A stretch of 64,000 bases of DNA from JBBRYW01 sp038253945 (GTDB taxonomy: Bacteria > Actinomycetota > Thermoleophilia > Gaiellales > Gaiellaceae), in assembly GCA_038253945.1 (NCBI GenBank), contig JBBSGR010000003.1, forward strand, positions 62,001-126,000, in the 5' to 3' direction. The notes beneath the pieces are model-generated. The model did no database searches. It was not told where the DNA came from and worked only from the letters and a program-made list of their open reading frames with translations. A program made the translations under genes and the position numbers. Positions 1-8,243 of the stretch are shown here, one piece after another (the first letter of the stretch is position 1; the number at the start of each line of letters is the position of its first letter).

Positions 1-134
1 ACGCGATAGCCAGCGCCGAGCAAAGCCTGGAGCACGCCGGGCCAGCGCACGTCGCGCGGGAGCCGGTCGCCCCCGCCGGGCGTGACGCCCCACGTGTTGG
101 AGTCGCCGAAACAGAGAACGGTCTGCTCGTCCAG
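1..134 (-). CDS. SGNH/GDSL-family hydrolase, N-terminal fragment
   Basis: Only the N-terminus lies in the window; the gene runs off the left edge. Read on the minus strand it gives TVLCFGDSNTWGVTPGGG followed by RLPRDVRWPGVLQALLGAGYR. The FGDSNTWG block is the nucleophile-serine block I of SGNH hydrolases (arylesterase/lipase type), and the following W-P-G-V-L segment also fits that family. No ATG, GTG or TTG codon sits in frame just upstream; the boundary given uses a CTG at 134, so the true start is uncertain. It is divergent from rimP. The enzyme class is well supported, the substrate is not. Confidence 0.72.
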   Translation of the reverse strand, partial: MDEQTVLCFGDSNTWGVTPGGGDRLPRDVRWPGVLQALLGAGYR

Positions 135-210
135 GAAACCGGGAGGATATACAGCTGACGGAGCGCGGGCCGGTCCCGGTTCGAGCTGCCGTACTAGGGC
201 TCGAAAGCTC

Positions 211-234
211 GTGGTGCTATGATTTACGCACCAC
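211..234 (+). promoter_or_regulatory. Candidate rimP-operon promoter with inverted repeat over the -10
   Basis: TATGAT at 218-223 is a good -10 hexamer. It is framed by a perfect 7-bp inverted repeat, GTGGTGC at 211-217 and GCACCAC at 228-234. No convincing -35 box is visible. The repeat could be an operator covering the -10, or could form a hairpin at the very start of the transcript. A start site around 229-231 would give a leader of about 60 nt before rimP. Confidence 0.5.
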
Positions 235-250
235 ATTTCACCGTTTTGGG

Positions 251-275
251 AAATGGGCGCGCGGCGCCCATTTTT
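251..275 (+). terminator. Terminator-like hairpin in the rimP leader (attenuator candidate)
   Basis: AAATGGGCGC (251-260), a GCG loop, and GCGCCCATTT (264-273) form a perfect 10-bp stem that runs into five T residues (271-275). This is a classic intrinsic-terminator shape. It lies between the putative promoter and the rimP ribosome-binding site at 281-287, so it would terminate or attenuate the transcript before the first gene. An ATG inside the stem (253) is in frame with rimP but would be buried in the hairpin. Confidence 0.7.
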
Positions 276-291
276 CGTAAGAGGAGGCGAT

Positions 292-735
292 TTGCCAGAC
301 GTCCACGACAAGGAGCGAACGCTGCAGCGAGAGGTCGAGCAGCGCGTCGAGGGCGCCCTTCCGGGCGTCGAGGTACTCGCGCTCGAGCTCCTGTCTCCGA
401 CCCGCTTCTGCGTGTACGTGGACTATCCGGCCGGAGTCGACCACGCGCTCTGCGAGCGTGTCACGAACGTGCTTCGCGGGTACCTCGACCAGTTCTCGGT
501 CGACGTCTCCTCGCCCGGCCTCGATCGTCCCCTGCGCAAGCCGGCCCACTTCGCGAGTGTCGTCGGCCGTACGGTCTCGCTCCGCACGGGTGACGTCTTC
601 GAGGGGCGAAAGCGCTTTCGTGGGGAGCTCGTCGAGGCCGACGAGCGCACGATCAGGGTCGCGACCGGTGACAACCGAGCGGTGGACATCCCGTACGAGG
701 CGATCGTGCGGGGCAACCTCGTAGACGAAGGGTAA
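292..735 (+). CDS. rimP: Ribosome maturation factor RimP
   Basis: RimP assists late maturation of the 30S subunit. The protein carries the family signature VSSPGLDRPLRKPAHFASVVGR-like block in its centre and a C-terminal SH3-like domain ending in YEAIVRGNLVDEG. The start chosen is TTG 292, preceded at five bases by GAGGAGG (281-287). This gives 147 residues; an in-frame ATG at 253 would add 13 residues but lies inside the leader hairpin and has no ribosome-binding site. It is first in the rimP-nusA-ylxR-infB operon, with nusA only 4 bp downstream. Confidence 0.93.
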   Translation: MPDVHDKERTLQREVEQRVEGALPGVEVLALELLSPTRFCVYVDYPAGVDHALCERVTNVLRGYLDQFSVDVSSPGLDRPLRKPAHFASVVGRTVSLRTGDVFEGRKRFRGELVEADERTIRVATGDNRAVDIPYEAIVRGNLVDEG

Positions 736-739
736 TGAG

Positions 740-2167
740 ATGAGTCGAGAGATCATTGAGGCAGTACGAGCGATCGAGAGGGAAAAGGGCATCGAGGGCG
801 ATACCCTCATCCAGGCCCTCGAGGACGCCCTCCTTGCCGCCTACAAGAAGACGCCCGACGCGGCCAGGCACGCGGCGGTCGAGCTCGACACGGATGAGGG
901 CGACTTCCGGGTCTTCTCGATCGAGCTGCCGGCGGACATCGAGGAGCGACTGATCGACGAGGCGCGCGAGCGCGCGCTCGTGGAGCTCGAGCGGCTCGAG
1001 GTCGAGAACGGCGAGCGCTCCCACACGCTGGTTGTGGACGACGAGCTCGACATCGACTGGTCGGACGTCCCCGACGAGCAGGTGAAGCGCAGCGACGTGA
1101 CGCCGGAGGACTTCGGCCGGATCGCCGCGCAGACGGCAAAGCAGGTGATCCTGCAGCGGATCCGGGAGGCCGAGCGCGAGATGATGTACGAGGAGTACGT
1201 CGACCGGGTCGGAGAGGTCGTGACCGGCATCGTCCAGCAGGCGGGCGATCGGAACAACGTGCTCGTGGATCTCGGCAAGGTCGAGTCGCTGCTGCCTCGC
1301 TCCGAGCAGGTGGACGGCGAGCGCTACGAGCAGGGCAGCCGGATCAAGGCCGTGATCACCGAGGTGCGGTCGGGCACGAAGGGCCCGCAGGTCATACTCT
1401 CGCGCCGCGATCCCGAGCTGATCCGCACGCTGTTCGAGCTGGAGGTGCCGGAGATCGCCGACGGGCTCGTCGAGATCCGCGCGGTCGCGCGCGAGCCGGG
1501 CTATCGCTCGAAGATCGCCGTCGAGTCGCATGCCTCCGGGGTCGATCCGGTCGGCGCCTGCGTGGGACCGCGTGGTTCCCGCGTGCGCATGGTCGTGTCC
1601 GAGCTCCGCGGCGAGAAGATCGACATCATCCCCTGGAACAACGAGCCGGCCCGCTTCATCGCCAAGGCGCTCTCGCCGGCCCGGGTCCGCGAGGTGCTCC
1701 TGGATGACGAGATCCGCGAGGCGACCGTCATCACCCCGGACGACCAGCTCGCGCTCGCGATCGGCAAGGAGGGCCTGAACGCCCGCCTGGCGCACCGCCT
1801 GACGGGCTGGAAGATCGACATCCAGTCCGACTCGGAGTTTGCGCACGCCGAGGCCGAGGCCGCGTATGCGGGGGCCGAGGACGGCGATTTCACCGGCCGC
1901 TGCGCGGCCATCCTCTCGAACGGCAAGCGCTGCCCCAACGCGGCGCTGCCGAGCACGCGCTTCTGCGGCATCCCGGCTCACCGGGAGCTCGCCGCGAAGG
2001 AGGCCGAGACCGGCATGCCGGCGGAAGGGACGGTTCTTCCAGCGAGCGCGGCCGCCGAGGACGAAGGCGAGGATGACCCGGGGGTCGAGGCGAACGGCTC
2101 GGGGGAGAGCCGCGAGGCCGACGTCGCTGCGGTGTCGGACGCCGGAGGAGCCAACCCATCCGCATGA
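740..2167 (+). CDS. nusA: Transcription termination/antitermination factor NusA with Cys-rich C-terminal extension
   Basis: NusA binds RNA polymerase and controls pausing, termination and antitermination. The N-terminal domain covers about residues 1-125, the S1 domain about 150-220, and two KH domains about 225-375 (VGPRGSRVRMVV, AIGKEGLNARLAHRLTGW). After the KH region there is a roughly 100-residue extension. It begins with GRCAAILSNGKRCPNAALP and continues STRFCGIPAH, giving a C-x8-C-x9-C-x4-H zinc-finger-like pattern near residues 387-412, then an acidic low-complexity tail. Actinobacterial NusA often ends after KH2, so the tail is unusual. It follows rimP and precedes ylxR, the conserved order. 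Confidence 0.95.
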   Translation: MSREIIEAVRAIEREKGIEGDTLIQALEDALLAAYKKTPDAARHAAVELDTDEGDFRVFSIELPADIEERLIDEARERALVELERLEVENGERSHTLVVDDELDIDWSDVPDEQVKRSDVTPEDFGRIAAQTAKQVILQRIREAEREMMYEEYVDRVGEVVTGIVQQAGDRNNVLVDLGKVESLLPRSEQVDGERYEQGSRIKAVITEVRSGTKGPQVILSRRDPELIRTLFELEVPEIADGLVEIRAVAREPGYRSKIAVESHASGVDPVGACVGPRGSRVRMVVSELRGEKIDIIPWNNEPARFIAKALSPARVREVLLDDEIREATVITPDDQLALAIGKEGLNARLAHRLTGWKIDIQSDSEFAHAEAEAAYAGAEDGDFTGRCAAILSNGKRCPNAALPSTRFCGIPAHRELAAKEAETGMPAEGTVLPASAAAEDEGEDDPGVEANGSGESREADVAAVSDAGGANPSA

Positions 2168-2249
2168 GCACGCTACGCGTCTGGGATCGCCGGAGTGGCG
2201 CCTGCGGTCGTCAGTCCCTCGCTCCGCATGAGCCTCCAAAGGTTGCTCT

Positions 2250-2495
2250 TTGAGCGGGGCTCCGATTCGCACCTGCGCCGGCTGCGGCCGCAAGGCGCCA
2301 CAGGCGGAGCTCGTGCGCTTCGTGGCGAGGGCGGGCGCGCTCGCGCCGGGGCAGGGCGAGCCGGGGCGGGGCGTGTACACGTGCCGCCGCCGCCTCTGCT
2401 TCGAGCGGGCGCTCCATCGCCGTGCCTTCAGCAGGACGCTGCGAAGCACCGTTCGCGTCGATCCGGCGCTCGCGAACTACACTGAAGGTCTCTGA
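2250..2495 (+). CDS. ylxR: YlxR family putative RNA-binding protein
   Basis: This is a small basic YlxR/DUF448 protein of 81 residues. It shows the family pattern RTCAGCGRKAPQAELVRFV at the N-terminus and the GRGVYTC..R.C segment (GRGVYTCRRRLCFERALHR), with four cysteines in two pairs. The start is TTG 2250 with a weak AAAGG upstream; no ATG in this frame fits. Its stop overlaps the infB start (TGATG), so translation is probably coupled. The preceding 82 bp after nusA show no clear signal. YlxR is linked to NusA and IF-2 in many bacteria and its exact role is unsettled. Confidence 0.85.
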   Translation: MSGAPIRTCAGCGRKAPQAELVRFVARAGALAPGQGEPGRGVYTCRRRLCFERALHRRAFSRTLRSTVRVDPALANYTEGL

Positions 2496-4462
2496 TGGCT
2501 GGGCGTCCCAACAGACCCATGCGCCCCCGCGGCCCCGGCGGCCCGGGACGGCGGCGCCGCGTCGTGATCGACACGGGCGCCGCTCGCGCACGGCCCGATT
2601 CCCGCCAGGCCCGCGAGCGGCCCGAGGCGCGGACGAAGACGCCGCACGAGCACGTTCAGCCGACGGGGCCGGTGACGGTGCCCTCCGGCGTGACCGTCAA
2701 GGACCTCTCCGCTGCCCTCGGGAAGACCGTCGTGGACATCATCAAGGTCATGATGGGCCTCGGAAAGATGGTCACGATCACCCAGTCGCTCACCGACGAG
2801 GAAGTCGAGCTGATCGCAACCGAGCTCGTGCCCGAGCGGACGCTGATCATCAAGCACGCCGCGGACGAGGAGGCCGAGCTCGAGGACTTTCACGACAGCG
2901 GAGAGGACCTCGTGGCGCGGCCGCCGGTCGTGACGATCATGGGCCACGTCGACCACGGAAAGACGACGCTGCTCGACGCCATCCGCGAGTCGGCCGTCGT
3001 CGAGACAGAGGCCGGTGGGATCACTCAGCACATCGGCGCCTACCAGGTCGACCACCGCGGCCGCTCGATCACGTTCCTGGATACGCCGGGGCACGAGGCC
3101 TTCACCGCCATGCGCGCCCGCGGCGCGAAGGTGACGGACATCGCGGTCCTCGTCGTCGCAGCCGACGACGGCGTCATGCCCCAGACGCGCGAGTCGATCT
3201 CCCACGCTCGCGCGGCCAAGGTGCCGATCGTCGTCGCGGTAAACAAGGTCGATTTGCCGGACGCCAATCCGGACCGCGTTCGGAGCGAGCTCGCGGCCGA
3301 TGGGCTGCAGCCAGAGGAGTGGGGAGGGACGACGCAGTTCTCCGAGGTCTCGGCGCGGACGAAGGAGAACATCGACGACCTGCTCGAGCGCGTCCTGCTC
3401 GTCGCCGACGCCGAGCTCGAGCTGACTGCGAACCCGAACGCGCCCGCCTCGGGGCCGATCATCGAGTCACGGCTCGACATGGGGCGCGGTACCGTCGCCA
3501 CGCTCCTCGTCCAGCGCGGAACGCTGCGGGTTGGCGACGCCATCGTCGCGGGCGACGCCTGGGGCAAGGTGCGGGCGCTCTACAACTACCGGGGCGAGAA
3601 GCTGCACGAGGCAAAGCCGGGGGAACCCGTCGAGGTCCTCGGCTTCGACAAGCCGCCGACAGCCGGCGAGCTCGGTCACGTGGTGGAGAACGAGCGTTCC
3701 GCCCGCCAGCGCGCCCAGGCCAGAGGGCAACGGCTCCGCGTCGAGCAGTTCGCTCAGCGGACGTCCGGCGGCGTCTCGCTCGAGAACCTCTTTACGCAGA
3801 TGCAGCAGGGCGCGGTGCAGGACCTGAACCTCGTCCTGAAAGGCGACGTTGCCGGCTCGGTCGAGGCCGCCGTTTCCGAGGTCTCCAAGATTCAGCACCC
3901 CGAGGTGCGCGTGAGCGTGATCCACCAAGGCGTAGGCGGCATCACGGAGGGCGACATCATGCTCGCCTCCGCCTCGAACGCGCTCGTCGTCGGCTTCAAC
4001 GTGCGACCGAACGCCGAGGCAAGAGCGCTGGCCGAGCGAGAGGGCGTCGAGATCCGCACCTACCGCGTGATCTACGAGCTGACCCAGCACATCGAGCAGG
4101 CGCTCGTCGGCATGCTGTCCCCGGTCGAGACGGAGGAGACGCTCGGGGAAGCCCAGGTCCGGCAGCTCTTCCGGGTCTCGCGACTCGGGACGATCGCGGG
4201 CTGCATGGTCACGAGCGGCCTCGTTCGCCGTAACGCAAGGGTTCGGGTCGTACGCGACGGAACGGTCGTCTACGAGACGCGTATCTCGCAGCTCAAGCGG
4301 TTCAAGGACGACGTGCGCGAAGCGCAGGAGGGCTTCGAGTGCGGCATCCTCCTGGAGGGCTTCAACGACGTGAAGGAAGGCGACGTGCTGGAGGTCTACG
4401 AGGTGCGCCAGGTCGAGCGCACGGACCTTTCGGACCCGGGCTCGACCACACCGGCGAGCTAA
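2495..4462 (+). CDS. infB: Translation initiation factor IF-2
   Basis: IF-2 is the GTPase that brings initiator tRNA to the 30S subunit and promotes subunit joining. The G1 motif GHVDHGKTT starts at residue 150, DTPGHE at 196 and NKVD at 250, followed by domain II and the C-terminal C1/C2 domains ending about residue 640. At 655 residues it is short for an actinobacterium because the N-terminal region is only about 140 residues. That region has a basic, Pro/Arg-rich head and one IF2N-type domain (SGVTVKDLSAALGKTVVDII). ATG 2495 overlaps the ylxR stop. Confidence 0.97.
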   Translation: MAGRPNRPMRPRGPGGPGRRRRVVIDTGAARARPDSRQARERPEARTKTPHEHVQPTGPVTVPSGVTVKDLSAALGKTVVDIIKVMMGLGKMVTITQSLTDEEVELIATELVPERTLIIKHAADEEAELEDFHDSGEDLVARPPVVTIMGHVDHGKTTLLDAIRESAVVETEAGGITQHIGAYQVDHRGRSITFLDTPGHEAFTAMRARGAKVTDIAVLVVAADDGVMPQTRESISHARAAKVPIVVAVNKVDLPDANPDRVRSELAADGLQPEEWGGTTQFSEVSARTKENIDDLLERVLLVADAELELTANPNAPASGPIIESRLDMGRGTVATLLVQRGTLRVGDAIVAGDAWGKVRALYNYRGEKLHEAKPGEPVEVLGFDKPPTAGELGHVVENERSARQRAQARGQRLRVEQFAQRTSGGVSLENLFTQMQQGAVQDLNLVLKGDVAGSVEAAVSEVSKIQHPEVRVSVIHQGVGGITEGDIMLASASNALVVGFNVRPNAEARALAEREGVEIRTYRVIYELTQHIEQALVGMLSPVETEETLGEAQVRQLFRVSRLGTIAGCMVTSGLVRRNARVRVVRDGTVVYETRISQLKRFKDDVREAQEGFECGILLEGFNDVKEGDVLEVYEVRQVERTDLSDPGSTTPAS

Positions 4463-4473
4463 GGCGTCGCTCG

Positions 4474-4504
4474 CCGCCACCGGCGGGATTCTCTCAACAG
4501 AATC
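4474..4504 (+). terminator. Weak terminator-like double hairpin after infB
   Basis: Two short adjacent hairpins follow infB: CCGCC-ACC-GGCGG (4474-4486) and GATTCT-CTCAAC-AGAATC (4487-4504). There is no long T-run. They mark the point where the usual infB-rbfA run is interrupted by the accessory genes, so partial termination here is plausible. Confidence 0.4.
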
Positions 4505-4516
4505 TTCACAAACAGC

Positions 4517-4522
4517 TATAGT
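4517..4522 (+). promoter_or_regulatory. Candidate -10 box for the secreted protease gene
   Basis: TATAGT lies in a locally AT-rich stretch, about 85 bp upstream of the protease start at 4609. No good -35 box is seen at the expected distance. The rest of the gap between infB and the protease (about 145 bp) shows only the hairpins at 4474-4504 and the ribosome-binding site AGGGGG. Confidence 0.35.
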
Positions 4523-4608
4523 TGCCCGCTCCGTGCGTCACCTCAGTCGAGAGCGGGCTGAGGGCGCCTGGTCTTCGTTCGTTCGTTTCTATCTAGGGGG
4601 ACAGCTTG

Positions 4609-6825
4609 ATGCGAAGGACACTTCTGCTCGGGGCGCTCCTTGCCGCCGTCTGGGCGGCTCTAGCGCTTCCGGCGAGCAGCTTTGCGGCGGTTACCCAGCC
4701 GCAGCTCGGCGAGACTCGGAACTGGCTCGGTCTCGACAACATTCTCGGCGGCTACTACCGGAAGCCGTACGTGCTGCGCGGCCTCGGGCCGCATATCGAA
4801 GTGTGGGTCGCGACCGGGTTCTCGAACCCCGGCGGACGCGGCGGCTCATACGGGCTCGAGTTTCCGGGGAACACCCGCGGCCGCGGCCGCGGCTTCGACT
4901 GCCGGAACGCTTACACCGAGGTGACCGACCAGCAGGTGCAGTACCTGATCGACCAGTACGAGAGCAACATCCTGCCGAAGGAGGCCGCCGCGTTCGCAAC
5001 GTTGCCGCCCCGCGACGGCACGAAGCCGGCCAAGAGCATCGCCAGAGACCCCCGCTTCCAGCCGCAGGGCCCGGCGGACCACCTCGTCGTGCTGATCGAC
5101 AACGTTCGCGACGATAATTTCTACAGCTTCGACAACGCCGCGCGGCTGAGCTACATCCAGGGATTCTTCTCGACCACCTTGAACACGCTCTTCGATCGCA
5201 ACTTCCTGACCCTCGACCCGCTCGACCTCGCCTACATTCTCGGTCCGAATCCGCAGAGCGGAGGATTCACGGGGCCTCTGCCGCCGATCGGCACTCTCAC
5301 CAGGATGTGCATCGCTCCGACGGCCGGGCAGCGGTTCGAGTTCGAGGGCGCGTTCGCGCACGAGTACCAGCACCTGCTCGAGTCGTACTCGGACCCGAAC
5401 GAGGTGTCGTGGGTGAACGAGGGGTTGTCGATGTTCGCCGAGTCGTTGACGGGCTACTCGAACCCGCTCGTGGCTCCGCCCGATCCGAACGCACAGGGCC
5501 ACACGTGGGGGTTCCTCGGCTTCCGCAACCTGTTCCCCGGCGGCGCCGATGACCCGCTCTCGAGCGGCGGCCCCGAGAACTCCCTCACGCTGTGGGGCGA
5601 TCAGAACGACCAGCGGAACGAGATTCTGTCCGACTACGGAGCCGCGTACACCTTCATGTTGCTCCTGAACGACCGGTACGGCCTGCCGTTCATGTCGGCG
5701 CTGCACACGGACCCGGGCGTCGGCCTCGAAGGGCTGCAGAACGTGCTGACGAAGTTCAACGTCCCCGAGAAGGCCCAAGACGTCTTCCACGACTGGGCCG
5801 CGATGGTCGCTCTCGACCAGCCGCTCGACCAGGGGCGAACGCTGAGCGGCGGAGACGCCGCGCAGTACACGACGAAGTCGCTGAACGCGACGATCAACTG
5901 GGACAACTCGGAGGCCTACTCGCACGCGGGAGCCCCGCCGAACGGGTCGGACTACGTCCGGCTGCGCGACGCGGGCGGCAAGTACCTGAGCGCGGGCCAG
6001 GTCAACTCCGTCTCCTTCAAGGGGGACACGACGTACCCGGCGCACTGGCGGATCGATTCGAACCCGCCCGGTCACTCGGGGAACGCCGCCATCTACTCCG
6101 GAACCGGCAACAGCCTCGACGAGGCGGTCTCGCGGCAGGTCACCGTCCCGGCCGGCAGCCCGGCGCTCACGTTCGCGAGCCGCTGGAACATCGAGCAGGG
6201 TTGGGACTTCGGCTTCGTGCAGGTCGTCGGCGCGGACAGCACGAAGAAGAGCCTCGCCTGCACCGACACCACGTCGACCCAAGACCCGGACGCGGCCGAC
6301 CTCGCCGACGCCGGCCAGGAGCCGTGGAAGACGATCAAGGACAGCCTGCCGGGCTTCACCGGCGACTCGGGCGGCTGGAAGACCGAGACCTGCAGCCTGG
6401 CGGCCTACGCCGGGCAGACGGTCACGCTCTACTTCCGCTACATCACCGACCCCGCGTCGGCGGGAACGAACCCCGACGTCACGCCCGGCTGGTGGATCGA
6501 CGACATCTCGGTCGCTGGAACGTCGATCTCCGACGGATCCTCGCTGAGCGGGTTCAACGTCTCGCCGCGAAAGGTGGCGAACTGGCTCGTCCGCCTCGTC
6601 GGCTGGAACACCACGGACAAGAGCGTCCCCGCCTTCATCGGCTCGATCAAGCTCGACGCGAGCTTCGCGGGCACGCTGACCGGTGCGGATCTCCGTGCGA
6701 TCATCGGCGACAAGGCCGACCTCGTCGCGGCGATCGTCACGCTCGACGACCCAACCGAGGCCGCCGTCGATCCGGCGAACTACTCGCTGACCGTGAACGG
6801 CGTTGCGCAACCCGGCGGAAGCTAG
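4609..6825 (+). CDS. Secreted HEXXH metalloprotease-like protein (immune inhibitor A-like C-terminal part)
   Basis: A 738-residue exported protein. Residues 1-25 form a signal peptide (MRRTLLLGALLAAVWAALAL, then PASSFAA). HEYQH at residues 251-255 is a zincin motif; WVNEG follows with a glutamate at about 271 that could be the third zinc ligand, as in gluzincins. Residues about 510-640 (SRWNIEQGWDFGFVQVV to GWWIDDISVAG) resemble the MAM/jelly-roll domain of immune inhibitor A (M6) peptidases. ATG 4609 sits eight bases after AGGGGG; TTG 4606 is less likely. It lies between infB and ylxP, and converges with the LVIVD pair. Target proteins are unknown. Confidence 0.75.
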   Translation: MRRTLLLGALLAAVWAALALPASSFAAVTQPQLGETRNWLGLDNILGGYYRKPYVLRGLGPHIEVWVATGFSNPGGRGGSYGLEFPGNTRGRGRGFDCRNAYTEVTDQQVQYLIDQYESNILPKEAAAFATLPPRDGTKPAKSIARDPRFQPQGPADHLVVLIDNVRDDNFYSFDNAARLSYIQGFFSTTLNTLFDRNFLTLDPLDLAYILGPNPQSGGFTGPLPPIGTLTRMCIAPTAGQRFEFEGAFAHEYQHLLESYSDPNEVSWVNEGLSMFAESLTGYSNPLVAPPDPNAQGHTWGFLGFRNLFPGGADDPLSSGGPENSLTLWGDQNDQRNEILSDYGAAYTFMLLLNDRYGLPFMSALHTDPGVGLEGLQNVLTKFNVPEKAQDVFHDWAAMVALDQPLDQGRTLSGGDAAQYTTKSLNATINWDNSEAYSHAGAPPNGSDYVRLRDAGGKYLSAGQVNSVSFKGDTTYPAHWRIDSNPPGHSGNAAIYSGTGNSLDEAVSRQVTVPAGSPALTFASRWNIEQGWDFGFVQVVGADSTKKSLACTDTTSTQDPDAADLADAGQEPWKTIKDSLPGFTGDSGGWKTETCSLAAYAGQTVTLYFRYITDPASAGTNPDVTPGWWIDDISVAGTSISDGSSLSGFNVSPRKVANWLVRLVGWNTTDKSVPAFIGSIKLDASFAGTLTGADLRAIIGDKADLVAAIVTLDDPTEAAVDPANYSLTVNGVAQPGGS

Positions 6826-6857
6826 GCTGCGCGAGCCTCTTCCACGAGAGACCCAAG

Positions 6858-6895
6858 ACGACGAAGGGCCCGGTTCGCCGGGCCCTTCGTCGTCA
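6858..6895. terminator. Bidirectional terminator with UUCG tetraloop
   Basis: A perfect 17-bp stem (6858-6874 with 6879-6895) closed by a TTCG loop lies between two convergent genes, the secreted protease and the LVIVD protein. The UUCG loop is exceptionally stable in RNA. No long T-run flanks either side, as is common in high-GC actinobacteria. It probably terminates both transcripts. Confidence 0.85.
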
Positions 6896-6920
6896 ATGAT
6901 TCGTGCCGGCGTGAATCAGC

Positions 6921-8243
6921 TCAGCTGCGGTCGAGCCGCAGGATCCAGAGCCCGCTCATCATGTCCGAGACGAGCACGAGCTTCCCGCTCGTCGCGACAC
7001 CCCACACCATCGTGCAGGGCTCGCCGCAGACCCGCCCGCCGTCGGGATCTGGCGCGGGTGGGGGCACGAACCGCGTCAGGTAACGAGGCTTGGCCGGACG
7101 GCTCACGTCGGCGACGACTACGCCGCGCCGGTACCAGGAGAAGAGCGCGAGGCTGCCGCTCACCTTCGGATCGTGCACTCCGGTCGTGTAGTAGGCGCTG
7201 CCTTTCACCGCCACGGGCGGCGGGCCCGGATCTGCGAAGTCGGCCAGGCGGCGCGGCCGCGAGGGATGCGAGATGTCGTAGATGCTGGGGCGGCTGTCGC
7301 CGTGCTCGTGGGTCTCGATCAGGACCCTTCCACCCGCAGCGAGGGCAGCAGAATGAGCGTCCCCCTCCGGATCTCCGATCGCGTCCGTGCGCCCCAGGTA
7401 GCGCGGTGACGCCGGCTTCGTGATATCGAGAATGACGGTGCCCAGGTCCCAGTAGGACAGGTAGGCGCGCGTCGCTCCTGCGTTCGTGATCACCGAGTGG
7501 ACGTAGTTGAAGTTGTAGCCGCCGCGCCCTCGCCGGGGGTCGATTCCGAGCTTCTTCCAGGCACCCCACTGGCCGACCTCGACGGGATGTGCCGGCCTCG
7601 AGACGTCGAAGATGCGGAAGTCGGCATGCCCCGGGATGGTGGCGGTGCCCTTCTGCGGGTCGTAGTCCGGCGACGAGCGAAGCTCGGAGAACGGGATCGC
7701 CGTGTAGACATACGCGTGAGCGCCGCGCGCGGCCAGCCAGATCTCGTGCGAGCCGAGCGGCTCTGTACGTACGAGAGCGAGCTCTCTCGGCGCCGAGGGG
7801 TCGCGAAGGTCGTAGAGGCCGAAGCCCTGGAAGGCGCCGGGCCGGCAGGCCTGGAAGCTCGTGACGGCGAGATCGCCCTTGAACGCGCGCGTGTTGACGC
7901 GCTTGACGATCGTCTTCTCCGTCCAGCTCCCCGCCACGGCCGGATCGCTCGCGCCGTCTGCGAAGGTCGAGGTGAGCCGCGGCGCGCTCGGATTCCGGAG
8001 GTCGTAGACGCGCACGCCCTGCGCTGGACAGGAGCCTCCGTGCCAGCTTCCGAGGTACGCGAAGCCGTGCCAGGCGTAGACGTCGCCGGTCAGGCCGCCA
8101 CCGGGATCGGCGTTGGCAAGCAGCTGAAGATGCGCTCGCCGAGGCTGGCTCGCGCGGCCGGGCGCTGCGCTTCCGGCGGCCGCGGCCAGCGTTCCGGCGG
8201 CAGCCGCGCAGAGCACGGCCGCGGCAGCACGACCCGGGCGCAC
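6921..8243 (-). CDS. Secreted LVIVD-repeat beta-propeller protein (copy 1)
   Basis: A 440-residue exported protein starting at GTG 8243, where it overlaps the stop of copy 2 (TAGTG). The signal peptide is VRPGRAAAAVLCAAAAGTLA plus AAAGSA. Six spaced repeats follow the pattern Y/F/L-D-x-x-x-P-x-x-P (for example VYDLRNPSAPRL, IFDVSRPAHPVE, ILDITKPASPRY, IYDISHPSRPRR), as expected for a six-bladed LVIVD propeller. No catalytic motif is recognised. It is closely similar to the upstream gene, a tandem duplicate. LVIVD proteins are generally of unknown function; extracellular ligand or polymer binding is a guess. Confidence 0.8.
   Translation of the reverse strand: MRPGRAAAAVLCAAAAGTLAAAAGSAAPGRASQPRRAHLQLLANADPGGGLTGDVYAWHGFAYLGSWHGGSCPAQGVRVYDLRNPSAPRLTSTFADGASDPAVAGSWTEKTIVKRVNTRAFKGDLAVTSFQACRPGAFQGFGLYDLRDPSAPRELALVRTEPLGSHEIWLAARGAHAYVYTAIPFSELRSSPDYDPQKGTATIPGHADFRIFDVSRPAHPVEVGQWGAWKKLGIDPRRGRGGYNFNYVHSVITNAGATRAYLSYWDLGTVILDITKPASPRYLGRTDAIGDPEGDAHSAALAAGGRVLIETHEHGDSRPSIYDISHPSRPRRLADFADPGPPPVAVKGSAYYTTGVHDPKVSGSLALFSWYRRGVVVADVSRPAKPRYLTRFVPPPAPDPDGGRVCGEPCTMVWGVATSGKLVLVSDMMSGLWILRLDRS

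Noticed and set aside
253..291. ATG 253 as the rimP start
   Set aside because: It lies inside the terminator-like hairpin with no ribosome-binding site, while TTG 292 has an ideal GAGGAGG.
653..2449. A 598-codon minus-strand open frame opposite nusA
   Set aside because: Antisense to a full-length NusA; no domains and typical high-GC shadow composition.
4846..6810. A 654-codon minus-strand open frame opposite the secreted protease
   Set aside because: The plus strand has a signal peptide, zincin motif and a known domain; the antisense product is low-complexity Arg/Val/Glu.
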